A DNA stretch of 39,650 bases, from NCBI GenBank assembly GCA_030431485.1, contig JAUIIR010000036.1, forward strand, positions 1-39,650, written 5' to 3'. Positions 1 through 8,789 of this stretch are shown here, piece after piece. Below the pieces are notes generated by a model. It was not told the origin of the DNA. It saw only the letters and a list, made by a program, of their open reading frames with translations, and ran no database searches. The DNA comes from Alphaproteobacteria bacterium. Lineage in GTDB: Bacteria; Pseudomonadota; Alphaproteobacteria; Rhodobacterales; Rhodobacteraceae. The position numbers and the translations under genes are program-made. Each line of letters opens with the position of its first letter. Within the stretch, counting starts at the first letter, position 1.

Positions 1-138
1 GAGTCGGATTCGCGCAAGGTTTTTCCACATCTAGTGGGCGAGCGCAGCTGAAACACAAGTATGTTCGGCCTGTGGCCTTCGCGTACAATGCGGCAACGTA
101 CCGGATGAGAATCCGCTGCGGAGCGGCAATCACGTCAA

Positions 139-1044
139 CTACTTGCTCATCGCATTGTCATTTTCTAGCAACGCAAGTTGTTCAGCCCGCTCCAGCAGCA
201 TCTTCACAGAGGACGGTTGCCATTTGGCCCGTCCACGCGGTGTGCGTTCGCGCATAGCTTCCAGCCGGTCGCAGATCGCCTGCAGCGTGATTTCGGGGTC
301 CGCGCCTTTGATCGCTGCGACGATGGCCGGCAGGCGGTCATCGGTTTCGCGGCGTCCGGCGCGGCCAAGCACCTCGGCAGGAAGGAAACCGTCTCTGACA
401 TAGGCCTTCACAGCGCGGAGCAGTCGGCTTTGTGTCCAATGGCGATCTGGGGACAGGGGGCCATTGATGATCCGCAGCAGGTCTTCCCAGGCCATATCGG
501 GGCGCAAACGGCGCACATGGGGCACCCAATCCTGCGCAGTTTCGTTCAAGCGCTCCATGTAGCCGTCCTGTCGCGCCAGCCGCACCTTGCGCAGCGCAGC
601 GGGATCCTTGGCGCGTAGCCCAGGATTGCCACCAACGCGACCTTTGGCGCGCGCAGAGGCAAGCCCGGCCTTTGTGCGCTCACGTATCAGCGCGCGCTCG
701 AACTCGGCCGCGGCGCCCAGAACCTGCAATGTGAACTTGCCCTGCGGGGAAGCGGTGTCGATGGGGTCCTGCAGGGAGCGGAAGAAAGCTCCCTTGGCCT
801 CAAGACGCTCGATCACCTCCAATAAGTGCGACAGAGACCGCGCAAGCCGGTCGATCCGCACAACGACCAGCGTGTCGCCGCTCTGGACGCGTTCGAGCAC
901 GCGTGCCAGCACCGGTCGCGCGCGATTGCCGCCCGAGGCGTGTTCTTCAAAGATCTCGACGCAACCCGCAGTTTGCAGGGCCTCAGACTGGGGCAGGGGG
1001 GTCTGATCCTCTGTGGAAACACGGGCGTAGCCTATCAGGGGCAT
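139..1044 (-). CDS. Serine recombinase (resolvase/invertase family) with long C-terminal extension
   Basis: This 301-residue protein opens with the resolvase signature GYARVSTEDQ, which places the nucleophilic serine at residue 10. It continues with the catalytic-core motif RIDRLARSLSHL and the family segment PQGKFTLQVLGAAAEFER followed by RERTKAGLASARAKGR. Resolvases of the Tn3/Hin type usually end near residue 190. Here about 110 more residues follow the core and contain predicted helical, basic stretches, probably a different DNA-binding region. I placed the start at the ATG just before PLIGYARV, because the upstream in-frame extension has no family similarity. No good Shine-Dalgarno is visible. 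The gene is divergent from the winged-helix gene at 1271, and the 226-bp gap between them carries several symmetric sites. The role is site-specific recombination of DNA, perhaps plasmid or island resolution; the target site is not known. Confidence 0.85.
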   Translation of the reverse strand: MPLIGYARVSTEDQTPLPQSEALQTAGCVEIFEEHASGGNRARPVLARVLERVQSGDTLVVVRIDRLARSLSHLLEVIERLEAKGAFFRSLQDPIDTASPQGKFTLQVLGAAAEFERALIRERTKAGLASARAKGRVGGNPGLRAKDPAALRKVRLARQDGYMERLNETAQDWVPHVRRLRPDMAWEDLLRIINGPLSPDRHWTQSRLLRAVKAYVRDGFLPAEVLGRAGRRETDDRLPAIVAAIKGADPEITLQAICDRLEAMRERTPRGRAKWQPSSVKMLLERAEQLALLENDNAMSK

Positions 1045-1080
1045 GAAATCGGGCCGTTTGCAATTTAAGATATCGCTACT

Positions 1081-1099
1081 AAACGACCGTTTGTAAACG
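1081..1099. promoter_or_regulatory. Alternating AAACG/CGTTT half-sites in the divergent gap
   Basis: AAACG (1081-1085), CGTTT (1088-1092) and AAACG (1095-1099) follow one another with 2-nt spacers, forming two overlapping palindromes. CCGTTTG also occurs at 1054-1060 and 1087-1093, 33 bp apart. Such symmetric sites beside a serine recombinase gene could be recombinase crossover or accessory sites, or repressor operators. The sequence alone does not decide. Confidence 0.35.
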
Positions 1100-1242
1100 A
1101 ATGCAAGCAAGTGCTCTCTCGTTGCGTTCGTCCATAATCCCTTGGTTTCCTTGCGCTGAGCGCGATCTGAGAGGTTCCACCGGCAGTCGCGCGCGCATAC
1201 TATATAAAGAGCGAAGGCAACCGCCACAAAATCACTTGGGTA

Positions 1243-1270
1243 ATGTGCAAAAGAACAGTATTTTGCACAT
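1243..1270. promoter_or_regulatory. Perfect 10-bp inverted repeat abutting the start codon at 1271
   Basis: The arms ATGTGCAAAA (1243-1252) and TTTTGCACAT (1261-1270) are perfect complements around an 8-nt spacer. The right arm ends directly at the ATG of the downstream gene, so there is no room for a Shine-Dalgarno sequence. The symmetry and position suggest an operator, possibly bound by the product of the adjacent helix-turn-helix gene. Confidence 0.6.
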
Positions 1271-2338
1271 ATGAAGACCCAAACATCCGCTTTTACTGAT
1301 GATTTCGATGACTCCCTCATCACCATCGAGGAGGATGAAGAGGCTCACGACGAGGACCTCTGGTTTCTGCCGGGACCACATGAAGAAGAACCAGATGATT
1401 TGCCTCCCGGGCCGCGAGCGGAACCGCCAGACACTGCCGTCATCAAAAACTGGGCAAAGGCAGAAAGCGTTCACGCTGCGCGACTGGCACGCGTGGCTGG
1501 ACGCCTGGGTGCTCTGGATGACCGGCTGCTGCGTGGCCCGGAAGGCTGGCGGCATCGCCTCGCTCTTATCGAGGCAGCGGACCTTAGCTGGTTCGCAGGG
1601 GATCGGGTGAGTTCTGATCGACTGGCGCTCTGGATATCGATGCGGCTGTCAGGTGCACAGGATGACCCAAATGCCCTGGCAAGAGTTGGATGGGCTGTTC
1701 GGCGCCTGACAGGCGGTCCCGGACCGAAGGCTGACTTGGCCGCCTTCCTGGATCGCCGCGATCCCGAGAACATTGAAGGCAGCGTTGAGCGTTTCGAAGA
1801 TCGCGCGGGTGGATGGCTGGACGTAATGACAGCCGCAGCCGAGCTCCACCCAATAACCCGGGCTTGCATGGGCTTTCATCTCTGGAGTCTGGCGGGCCTC
1901 GGACAGCACGGCGACCCGATCGAAGCCGCCGTGACCGCGTCCAGGGTCGCGGCCTATGACGAAAGCGGCGCCGTCTTCGCGCCGCTGGCCATGGGTGGGG
2001 CAGGGGGACTGCGTGTCTCGGGTTTGCCAACCGAACGCTTGGCACGCTGGTTGGATGGGATGAACAGCGCAATTCTGACGGCGATGCGAACACTTGACGA
2101 TATTGAAGCGTGGACGGGTCGGGCAGAAAACGTCATGGCGCAATTGTCAGGCCGCACACCGACTGCCTTGCGAAAAATATTCTCTCAATGGCCTTTGGTC
2201 TCCGCGCCGATGGCTGAGGCCGTGACCGGAGCTAGTCGCGCCGCCGTTCAGCGCAATCTGGCGTGGATGGAGGCAAGCGGTTTGATCAGCGAAGTGACCG
2301 GGCAGGGGCGGTATCGAACTTGGAAAGCGATAGTCTGA
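1271..2338 (+). CDS. Winged-helix/HTH protein resembling the DUF1612 / RHE_PE00001 family
   Basis: This 355-residue protein starts with a very acidic N-terminus (about residues 8-60, many D and E). A helical middle part follows, and the C-terminus ends in a helix-turn-helix-like segment (about residues 300-350: ...AEAVTGASRAAVQRNLAWME, then ASGLISEVTGQGRYRTW). The overall pattern, with LDDRLLRGPEGWRHRLALIE near residue 80 and the terminal HTH, recalls the DUF1612/RHE_PE00001 proteins common on rhizobial and roseobacter plasmids, which have no established function. The family assignment is from memory and moderate. Only one start codon is possible before residue 100. It directly follows a perfect inverted repeat, so the transcript may be leaderless or repressor-controlled. 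The gene is divergent from the recombinase. Confidence 0.6.
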   Translation: MKTQTSAFTDDFDDSLITIEEDEEAHDEDLWFLPGPHEEEPDDLPPGPRAEPPDTAVIKNWAKAESVHAARLARVAGRLGALDDRLLRGPEGWRHRLALIEAADLSWFAGDRVSSDRLALWISMRLSGAQDDPNALARVGWAVRRLTGGPGPKADLAAFLDRRDPENIEGSVERFEDRAGGWLDVMTAAAELHPITRACMGFHLWSLAGLGQHGDPIEAAVTASRVAAYDESGAVFAPLAMGGAGGLRVSGLPTERLARWLDGMNSAILTAMRTLDDIEAWTGRAENVMAQLSGRTPTALRKIFSQWPLVSAPMAEAVTGASRAAVQRNLAWMEASGLISEVTGQGRYRTWKAIV

Positions 2339-2523
2339 CCGATCGCCCAGTGATGGATGGTGTCAATCTTATCCGAACTTCAGTGATCAACGTGTGGTCG
2401 TGTGCAGCGTACGTTCATGTTTCCATCGCGTAATCTCGTGCTGCGATATGCAGATGTCAGCCGCAGCGGATTAGTGCGGTGACGAGTTGCTGCCTCGGCA
2501 CCGGCTGGTCATTGGACTGAGAG

Positions 2524-3687
2524 CTATCGAGAGTTCGTGGACCGGCATAGCATCCGCGCGAGGTATTGCTGGAAGTACCAGACCGTCCGTTCCTTTGGCG
2601 AAAGCCGCCCGGGCGCGGCGGCAAGCGCCCTGGCATTCTGGGCGATGCTACCAATGATCGGCTTGTCCTCGTCGTTGATCCGATCAAACCCGGCTTTCAG
2701 CTCTGCAGCATAGACCGCGCGTTCCTTCGGGTCTTCCGGCACGGCACCGGGATATGCATCCGCCCCCCAGAACACCTTAACCTGATCCGTGCCATGAGGC
2801 TGTAGCGACAGCCAGAAGGTGCGCTCTGCCACAACTGAAAAGACATGACAGGGAAAGACCGCCGACAAGACAGCCGTGTTGCGCTCTTCTTCTGTCAGAA
2901 GCGGGTTGTCGACTTCCATATCAGAATTGCGTTCATAGGATTTCCCGGGAATGCGCCCCTGCTTGTAAAGGCTGAAACCGTCGCCACCGTGCATCGCATT
3001 CGCAAGCTTGGTGGGCATGGCCGGTTCAATCGTCTTGGCATGCGCCATAAACAGGTGGTAGCCCTCGGTGAAGTTCTGAACGAGAATTTTCCAGTTGGTG
3101 TCCCATATCTCTTCCGCCCGGAACAATGTCCGGTATTTGGGCAACTGATAGTTATCCAGATGCTCGGAAAGCTTTTCCAGCCTTGGCGCCAGCGGTGCGG
3201 CATCCTGATCCAGCGAGACATAGACCCAACCCTGCCAGACCTCGACCTTGAACTGTGGCAGGCAGACGCCCTTCTTGTCGAAATTGTCGCGCATATAAGA
3301 GGCGCCGATCAGCTGACCATCCAAATTGTAGGTCCACGCATGATAGGGACAGCTGATCCGCCCCTTGATGTTTCCCGCGCCTTCCAGAAGCGTCGCCATC
3401 CGGTGGCGGCAGATGTTTGACATCGCCCGCAACGTGCCCTCCCGATCCCGCAGCACAACAACAGGATCGCGACCAATCGTTGTCGCCCGGTAATCGCCGG
3501 GGTTTTCAAACTCATCTTCGCGCCCGACACAGAACCACTCGTGATTGAAAAGCTCGTCCAGCTCCAATTCCAGAAACTCGGGCGACGTATAGATCTGTGG
3601 CGGCGTGGCCTCGGCCAGCTCATCAGGTAGCGCAGCATTATGCGCCAGTGCTTCCAGCAATTCGTCAAGAGACATGTGGGGTTTCAT
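2524..3687 (-). CDS. Rieske non-haem iron oxygenase, alpha subunit (GbcA/stachydrine-demethylase type)
   Basis: This is a 387-residue ring-hydroxylating-oxygenase alpha subunit. The Rieske [2Fe-2S] ligands are visible as C93-x-H95 (ICRHRM) and C113-x2-H116 (CPYHAW). The mononuclear iron site shows E208-x2-H211-x4-H216 (TEGYHLFMAH), and an acidic stretch NDEDKPI near the C-terminus fits the third ligand. The start is the ATG preceded by GGAGGG at 3694-3699; an upstream in-frame ATG has no ribosome binding site. It is the last gene of the leftward operon, 34 bp after soxG. Rieske enzymes linked to sarcosine oxidase usually oxidatively demethylate quaternary or tertiary amines such as glycine betaine or stachydrine, so N-demethylation is the likely reaction. 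No reductase partner gene lies in the window. Confidence 0.85.
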   Translation of the reverse strand: MKPHMSLDELLEALAHNAALPDELAEATPPQIYTSPEFLELELDELFNHEWFCVGREDEFENPGDYRATTIGRDPVVVLRDREGTLRAMSNICRHRMATLLEGAGNIKGRISCPYHAWTYNLDGQLIGASYMRDNFDKKGVCLPQFKVEVWQGWVYVSLDQDAAPLAPRLEKLSEHLDNYQLPKYRTLFRAEEIWDTNWKILVQNFTEGYHLFMAHAKTIEPAMPTKLANAMHGGDGFSLYKQGRIPGKSYERNSDMEVDNPLLTEEERNTAVLSAVFPCHVFSVVAERTFWLSLQPHGTDQVKVFWGADAYPGAVPEDPKERAVYAAELKAGFDRINDEDKPIIGSIAQNARALAAAPGRLSPKERTVWYFQQYLARMLCRSTNSR

Positions 3688-3721
3688 CTCAGACCCTCCT
3701 CCCGCCGATGAAATGGCTGTG

Positions 3722-4288
3722 TCAGGTGATCTCAAGCCCGTATTGCCGGGCTGTTTCGATCAGGATTTCGCAAAGTGAGGCCGCAAAACTGCGTGGCAGG
3801 AAAAGATTGAAGTCCTGCGCATCAAGCCAAAGTGTGACACCCACATGATGAAAGGCGGTGGAGGCCACCGATCTTTCGGGAAAGGCTCTCTCTGATAGAT
3901 CAATCGGCAGCACATGGTTCAAAAGCCGCGCCGATTGCGGCCCGCCTGCACGCAGCCAGCTGCGCGATTGCGACACATCCAGCGTTGCCCCCAGTTCGTC
4001 GGAAAGCATAACGGGTTGCTCGGTCTCACTGATCAGCCACCATTTCAGCGGTTCCACCCGCAAAAGCGTGCCATTGGCCCCAGTTGCGGCCTGTCCGGGC
4101 CCCGGCGCGGTTTGCACACCGGCTGCCTTAGCAGCCTCGGCACCGGCTTGCGCCACGGTGCCGGACCATGCGGCAAACTGCGTCACGGTACGGGCGCGGA
4201 TTTCGGTCAGTCTCACCCCGGCCGGGCCGGACACACCGGACTGCCCCGTCACTAGTAGATCGTGCAATGCGGAAAGACCGTCAGCCAT
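3722..4288 (-). CDS. soxG: Sarcosine oxidase gamma subunit
   Basis: This 188-residue protein is the fourth subunit of a heterotetrameric sarcosine oxidase. Its start overlaps the end of soxA by 8 bp, which indicates translational coupling. It carries the gamma-subunit pattern GVRLTEIRARTVTQFAAWSG near the N-terminus and LRVEPLKWWLIS in the middle. The C-terminal part VGVTLWLDAQDFNLFLPRSF also matches the family. Gamma subunits resemble the aminomethyl-transferase fold and are structural, with no cofactor motif of their own. The assignment rests on the motifs together with the gene order B-D-A-G, which is the usual one. Confidence 0.88.
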   Translation of the reverse strand: MADGLSALHDLLVTGQSGVSGPAGVRLTEIRARTVTQFAAWSGTVAQAGAEAAKAAGVQTAPGPGQAATGANGTLLRVEPLKWWLISETEQPVMLSDELGATLDVSQSRSWLRAGGPQSARLLNHVLPIDLSERAFPERSVASTAFHHVGVTLWLDAQDFNLFLPRSFAASLCEILIETARQYGLEIT

Positions 4289-7226
4289 GCATTCTTGCTC
4301 CTTCGGGGTCGAACATGTGGGGCGATACGATTTCTACCGCGACATCTCCCTTGCGAACCGGATCGGTGGCGGTCACGGTCTTGCCAGCCCAGGCCTCGTG
4401 CCCGCCTGCAATGTAGCCAAGCCCGATCCAGTGGCCCAATGCAGGCGAATGGGTCACCGCCGTGATCCAGCCTTCGCCAAATCCGGTGGCCTTGTTGGTC
4501 GCACACAGCAACGCACCGCCGTTGAAGGTCTGGCTGCGATCCTTGGGAAAGATGCCGACCAGACAGGGGCGATCCGCCCGTGTCAACTCCGGTCGCTGTC
4601 GCAGGCTGCTGCCGATGAACGGTTTCTTGGTCGATGCCATCTTGCCCAGCCCGGCATCATCAATGGTCACGCGCCCATCAAGCTCTGCACCGGTGACATG
4701 GCCCTTTTCGATTCTGAGAGCTCCAAGTGCCTCCAGCCCGTAAAGGCATCCACCGGCGGCTTTTGCGGCGGGCCATAGCAGATCCATCATTTCTTCACCG
4801 TGATCTGCGGGCACATAAAGCTCATAAGCCAGTTCCCCGGAAAAGCTGATCCGTGCAATATGCCCCTGGATCCCGCCCTTCAGCGTGACAGGGGCCACAC
4901 CCATGAATGGCAACGTCCCGTCCGAGATATCCGTCCCGTCTTCAAGGCTGGCGGCAATGACATTGCGCGCCTGCGGCCCCGCCACAGACACACCGGCCCA
5001 AAGATCCGTGACCGAGGTGACATGAACCCGCAGATCGCTCCACCGGGTCTGTAGCAGTTCTTCAAGCCATACCATCACCCGACCGGCATTGGTTGTGGTC
5101 GTGGTCATCAGGAAATCGGCCTCACCCAACCGCCAGGTTGTACCGTCATCCATCACCATGCCATCATCGCGCAGCATGATACCGTATCTGGCGCGCCCCA
5201 CGGCGAGCTTCGCAAAGGCGTTGGAATAGACACGGTTCAGAAACTCCGCCGCATCCGGCCCCTGCACGGCGATCTTACCAAGAGAGCTGACATCACAGAT
5301 GCCGACCGTATCGCGCACTGTGGTTGCTTCTCGGATATAGGCCTCTGTGATGGTTTCGCCTTCGCGGGCAAAATACCATGGCCTCTGCCAAAGCCCAGCC
5401 TCGGTCATCGTGGCCCCGTGACGAAGGTTCCAGTCATGTAGCGGCGTGCGTCGCAGCGGTTTGAAATGATGCCCCACATTGCGCCCCGCCAGCGCCCCGA
5501 TGGCAACGGGTGTATAGGGCGGGCGGAACCGTGTGGTGCCCACGGCGGGCACCTCCCGGCCAAGCGCTTCTGCCATCAGCGCAAGGCCAATAACATTGCC
5601 CATCTTGCCCTGATCGGTGGCCATGCCAAGCGTGGTGTAACGCTTCAGATGCTCAACCGATACAAACCCTTCTTGATGCGCCAGATGCACATCATCTGCG
5701 GTCACGTCATGCTGTGGATCGACAAAGGCCTTGGCCTTGGTGCCCGGTACACGCACCTCATAGACAGGCCGGATTGGGCGGATCCAGCCGCCTGGCGCAA
5801 CGACCTCGGCCTGTTCACCCATGGCAAGGCGCGCTGCGGCCACACCTGACGCGGCACAGTCGGACCGGTTCCAGATACCATTGGCCGATCCGGCCATGTG
5901 GATCGGCTCTTCGGTCGGCCCGGCCAGGAAACAGGCCAGATCGGCTTTCCATTCCGGTTTGGCCCCCCGATGTGAAGACAAGTTCACCACCGGCGACCAT
6001 CCCCCCGAAACCAGCAACAGATCACACGCCTCGCGGCTGGCCTTCGCCCAGGCTGAGCCAGAGCGGGAGGCCAGCGTCACACCCTGAACCGAGCGCCGTC
6101 CATGCGTGACCAGCGGCGCAAGGCCCGTGCGCAACTTCACGCCAGTAGGCGCGTCTGCATTGTCACGGGCATCAGCCAGAACAACCTCGGCCCCCGCTGC
6201 GGCAAGATCACAGGCCACATCAAGCGTGCTGTCATTGGTGGTCGCGATCACGACGCGCTTGCCGGGCAACACGCCAAAGCGGTTCAGATAGCTTCGCGCT
6301 GCGCTTGCCGTCATCACGCCCGGCCTGTCATTGCCGCCAAAGGCGATTGATCGCTCAATCGCCCCGGTTGCCAGAACCGTCGCCCCGGCCCGCACGGTCC
6401 AGAACCGCTGGCGCGGCAAATGCCGGTCCGGCGTGGCCAGATGATCGGTCACACGCTCCACCAACCCGGCGACACCGCTGTCATAAAGCCCGAACGCCGT
6501 GGTGCGTGTCAGAACCCGAACACCAGCGCGCTCCACCGCCGCGATCAGCGCGGTCCGTTCTGCTTCGGCCCCCGGATCGTTAATGTAGTCACCGCCAAGC
6601 TCGAAATCCTGTTCAACCAGCATCACGTCTCGACCCGCTTCTGCCGCTGTCAGCGCGGCATTCAGCCCCGCAGGGCCAGAGCCGACAACAAGGATGTCAC
6701 AGAAGGCATGAACATGATCATAGCAATCCGGGTCAGGTTCCCGGCTGGCGGTGCCCATCCCGGCGGCTTTTCGGATCAGCTTTTCATACTGCATCCAGAT
6801 ACCAGTGCCGCGCCCCCATTCAAAAGGCGGAAGACCCATGAAGGTCTTGTAGTAGAACCCGGCGGAAAAGAAGCGTCCAAAAAGCCCGTTCACCGATCCC
6901 AGATCAAACCGCACATTGGGCCATGCATTCTGCCCATGTGCCTCCAGCCCGTCATAAAGCTCTTCCATCGTGGCCTTGACGTTTGGCTCGTGTCGCGCAC
7001 CTGCGCCAACGGATACGATGGCGCCGGATTCCTCGACCCCCGCCGACATGATGCCGCGTGGCCGGTGATACTTGAAACTGCGGCCAAGGATTGTTTGGCC
7101 GTTCGCCATCAATGCCGAGGCAAGAGTGTCCCCGCCAAATCCGCCATAGGTCTTGTCATCCCACCGAAAACTGACAGGCCGGGATCGGTCGATCCGGCCC
7201 CCCTTATCCAGACGCCGTGCGGTCAT
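4281..7226 (-). CDS. soxA: Sarcosine oxidase alpha subunit
   Basis: At 981 residues this is the normal size for SoxA. The N-terminal 100 residues form the ferredoxin-like domain (YGGFGGDTLASALMANG, SFKYHRPRGI) without iron-sulfur cysteines. A dinucleotide-binding fold begins at about residue 180 (VGSGPAGLNAA), with a second nucleotide segment near ATGAIERSIAFGGNDRPG. The C-terminal third (from about residue 590) is a GcvT/aminomethyltransferase domain (SSLGKIAVQGPDAAEFLNRV, LEALGALRIEKGH) that hands the methyl group to tetrahydrofolate. With SoxB, SoxD and SoxG it oxidatively demethylates sarcosine or a similar N-methyl amino acid, giving H2O2 and 5,10-methylene-THF. It overlaps soxD by 4 bp and soxG by 8 bp. 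No folate-recycling genes are adjacent, unlike in some sox operons. Confidence 0.93.
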   Translation of the reverse strand: MTARRLDKGGRIDRSRPVSFRWDDKTYGGFGGDTLASALMANGQTILGRSFKYHRPRGIMSAGVEESGAIVSVGAGARHEPNVKATMEELYDGLEAHGQNAWPNVRFDLGSVNGLFGRFFSAGFYYKTFMGLPPFEWGRGTGIWMQYEKLIRKAAGMGTASREPDPDCYDHVHAFCDILVVGSGPAGLNAALTAAEAGRDVMLVEQDFELGGDYINDPGAEAERTALIAAVERAGVRVLTRTTAFGLYDSGVAGLVERVTDHLATPDRHLPRQRFWTVRAGATVLATGAIERSIAFGGNDRPGVMTASAARSYLNRFGVLPGKRVVIATTNDSTLDVACDLAAAGAEVVLADARDNADAPTGVKLRTGLAPLVTHGRRSVQGVTLASRSGSAWAKASREACDLLLVSGGWSPVVNLSSHRGAKPEWKADLACFLAGPTEEPIHMAGSANGIWNRSDCAASGVAAARLAMGEQAEVVAPGGWIRPIRPVYEVRVPGTKAKAFVDPQHDVTADDVHLAHQEGFVSVEHLKRYTTLGMATDQGKMGNVIGLALMAEALGREVPAVGTTRFRPPYTPVAIGALAGRNVGHHFKPLRRTPLHDWNLRHGATMTEAGLWQRPWYFAREGETITEAYIREATTVRDTVGICDVSSLGKIAVQGPDAAEFLNRVYSNAFAKLAVGRARYGIMLRDDGMVMDDGTTWRLGEADFLMTTTTTNAGRVMVWLEELLQTRWSDLRVHVTSVTDLWAGVSVAGPQARNVIAASLEDGTDISDGTLPFMGVAPVTLKGGIQGHIARISFSGELAYELYVPADHGEEMMDLLWPAAKAAGGCLYGLEALGALRIEKGHVTGAELDGRVTIDDAGLGKMASTKKPFIGSSLRQRPELTRADRPCLVGIFPKDRSQTFNGGALLCATNKATGFGEGWITAVTHSPALGHWIGLGYIAGGHEAWAGKTVTATDPVRKGDVAVEIVSPHMFDPEGARMHG

Positions 7227-7507
7227 TCTGCGCCCTCCAAAGTAGAGGCCAGTTCCGAATGCGCGGGACGCACGGAATGGATTTCATGGGTCAGCGTGTC
7301 GCGCTCAACCAGAAGCCACATGCGGCAACCGTGAACATGCTGCCAAGTCTCAACCTGCCGGCCGCACACATTGTCGCGCAGGAACACCGCATCGTGCCAG
7401 TCCTGCACCGGCGCATCGAGCGCGGGATAGATGATGGACCCGTCACCGCCATAGCTGAATTCGCTGTGGTCTCGGAGGCCGCAGAAGGGGCAGGCAAGTC
7501 TGAGCAT
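7223..7507 (-). CDS. soxD: Sarcosine oxidase delta subunit
   Basis: This 94-residue protein shows the SoxD zinc-site pattern: CPFCG at residues 6-10, and a downstream HVHGCRMW segment that supplies the remaining ligands. The motif FSYGGDGSIIYPALD is also characteristic. Delta is a small zinc-binding structural subunit of the tetramer. It lies 6 bp after soxB and overlaps soxA by 4 bp (ATGA), so B, D and A are translated as one unit. Confidence 0.93.
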   Translation of the reverse strand: MLRLACPFCGLRDHSEFSYGGDGSIIYPALDAPVQDWHDAVFLRDNVCGRQVETWQHVHGCRMWLLVERDTLTHEIHSVRPAHSELASTLEGAE

Positions 7508-7513
7508 CGTATC

Positions 7514-8785
7514 CTATCCGTGCAGTTTGCAGTCCGGCCCGGCGCCGCGCTCGTCGATCTGCAGTCCACGTTCGAACCGTTTCAAGTCGAACGACGCGAT
7601 CATCGGTGCGGGCCGGTCATTGGCGATCAGGTCGGCGAACCACCAGCCCGAGGCGGGGGTGGCCTTGAACCCGCCGTAGTTCCAGCCGGCATTGAGATAG
7701 AGATTGTCGAGCGGTGTCTTGCAAATGAAATGCGTGCCATCCATCGACATGTCGACAACGCCCGACCAGTGGCGCAAAAGCTTGACCCGGCCCAAGCAGG
7801 GCAGAACCGACATCGCCGCCTCGGCCACGTCCTGGACGATGGGTAGATTGCCCCGCTGAGCATAGGACTTGTACCAGTCCAGATCGCCGCCAAAGACCAT
7901 CCCGCCCTTGTCGGATTGCGAAATGTAGAAATGCGCCCCGCCCATGCCGAAAACCACGACCTGATCCAGAAGCGGCTTCAGCGGTTCGGACACGAAAGCC
8001 TGCAACTTGTGGCTTTCGATAGGCAAGCCGCCAAGCCCAGCCATCTGCCACAGAAGCGACGTGCTGCCCGCCACGGCAAAGGCAACCTTGCCGGCGGTTA
8101 TGCGCCCGCGTGTGGTGTCCAGCGCGGTGATCCGGCCACCCTCACGCGCGAGCCCTTCAACTTTGCAGTTCTGGATAATGTCGACACCACGCGCATCTGC
8201 GGCACGGGCATAGCCCCAGACCACGGCGTCATGCCGTGCCGTGCCTGCACGTTTCTGCACAGCCGCCCCTATGATCGGAAAGCGGGCGTTCGCCGCATAG
8301 TTCAGATGCGGCACCGCGCGTTTCAGGGTTGGCAGATCCCAGATCTCGGCATCCGGTGTCCCGGTCCGCCGCATTGTGTTGTAGTTGCGCGAGGCCGCGT
8401 CAATCGCACCCGGGCTGTGCAGAAGCGCGATATGCGAGCGTTGCGAGAACATGACGTTGTAGTTCAGCTCATGGCTGAGGTTCTCCCACAGCCTGAGCGA
8501 ATGCTCGTAAAACTCGCGATTGCCCGGTTGCGCATAGTTCGACCGCACAATCGTGGTATTGCGCCCGGCATTTCCGCCACCGATCCAGCCCTTTTCGAGA
8601 ACGGCAACGTTCTGCACGCCATGGACCTTAGACAGGTAATAGGCCGTGGCAAGCCCGTGCAGTCCGCCCCCCACGATGACAACATCGTAATGGGCTTTGG
8701 GCTCCGGATCTCGCCACTGACGGGTCCAGCCCTTCTGGCCGGTTATCCCCTGCCAGAAGACATTCCAAGCGGTAAATCGGGTCAT
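7514..8785 (-). CDS. soxB: Sarcosine oxidase beta subunit (FAD/FMN flavoprotein)
   Basis: This is a 423-residue DAO-family flavoprotein. The FAD-binding Rossmann motif VVIVGGGLHGLATAYYLSK lies at about residues 35-53, followed by the SoxB-typical GGGNAGRNTTIVRSNY. The RHDAVVWGYARAADARG segment around residue 184 contains the histidine that, by analogy with characterised corynebacterial SoxB, would bind FMN covalently. The end motif LYLNAGWNYGGFKATPASG is also standard. I chose the ATG of MTRFTAWNVFWQG, which is the usual beginning of the family; upstream in-frame sequence overlaps the preceding gene. It carries the amine-oxidising site and lies 4 bp after the EutA-like gene. Confidence 0.93.
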   Translation of the reverse strand: MTRFTAWNVFWQGITGQKGWTRQWRDPEPKAHYDVVIVGGGLHGLATAYYLSKVHGVQNVAVLEKGWIGGGNAGRNTTIVRSNYAQPGNREFYEHSLRLWENLSHELNYNVMFSQRSHIALLHSPGAIDAASRNYNTMRRTGTPDAEIWDLPTLKRAVPHLNYAANARFPIIGAAVQKRAGTARHDAVVWGYARAADARGVDIIQNCKVEGLAREGGRITALDTTRGRITAGKVAFAVAGSTSLLWQMAGLGGLPIESHKLQAFVSEPLKPLLDQVVVFGMGGAHFYISQSDKGGMVFGGDLDWYKSYAQRGNLPIVQDVAEAAMSVLPCLGRVKLLRHWSGVVDMSMDGTHFICKTPLDNLYLNAGWNYGGFKATPASGWWFADLIANDRPAPMIASFDLKRFERGLQIDERGAGPDCKLHG

Positions 8786-8789
8786 TGCA

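Noticed and set aside
1045-1326. N-terminal extension of the recombinase frame
   Set aside because: It adds residues before the conserved GYARVST start and crosses the divergent promoter and the start of the neighbouring gene.
3858-4778. Rightward open frame opposite soxG and the end of soxA
   Set aside because: Its product shows no domain, and it overlaps two confident coding regions on the other strand.
6420-7334. Rightward open frame opposite soxA
   Set aside because: Antisense shadow; no domain motif or ribosome-binding site.
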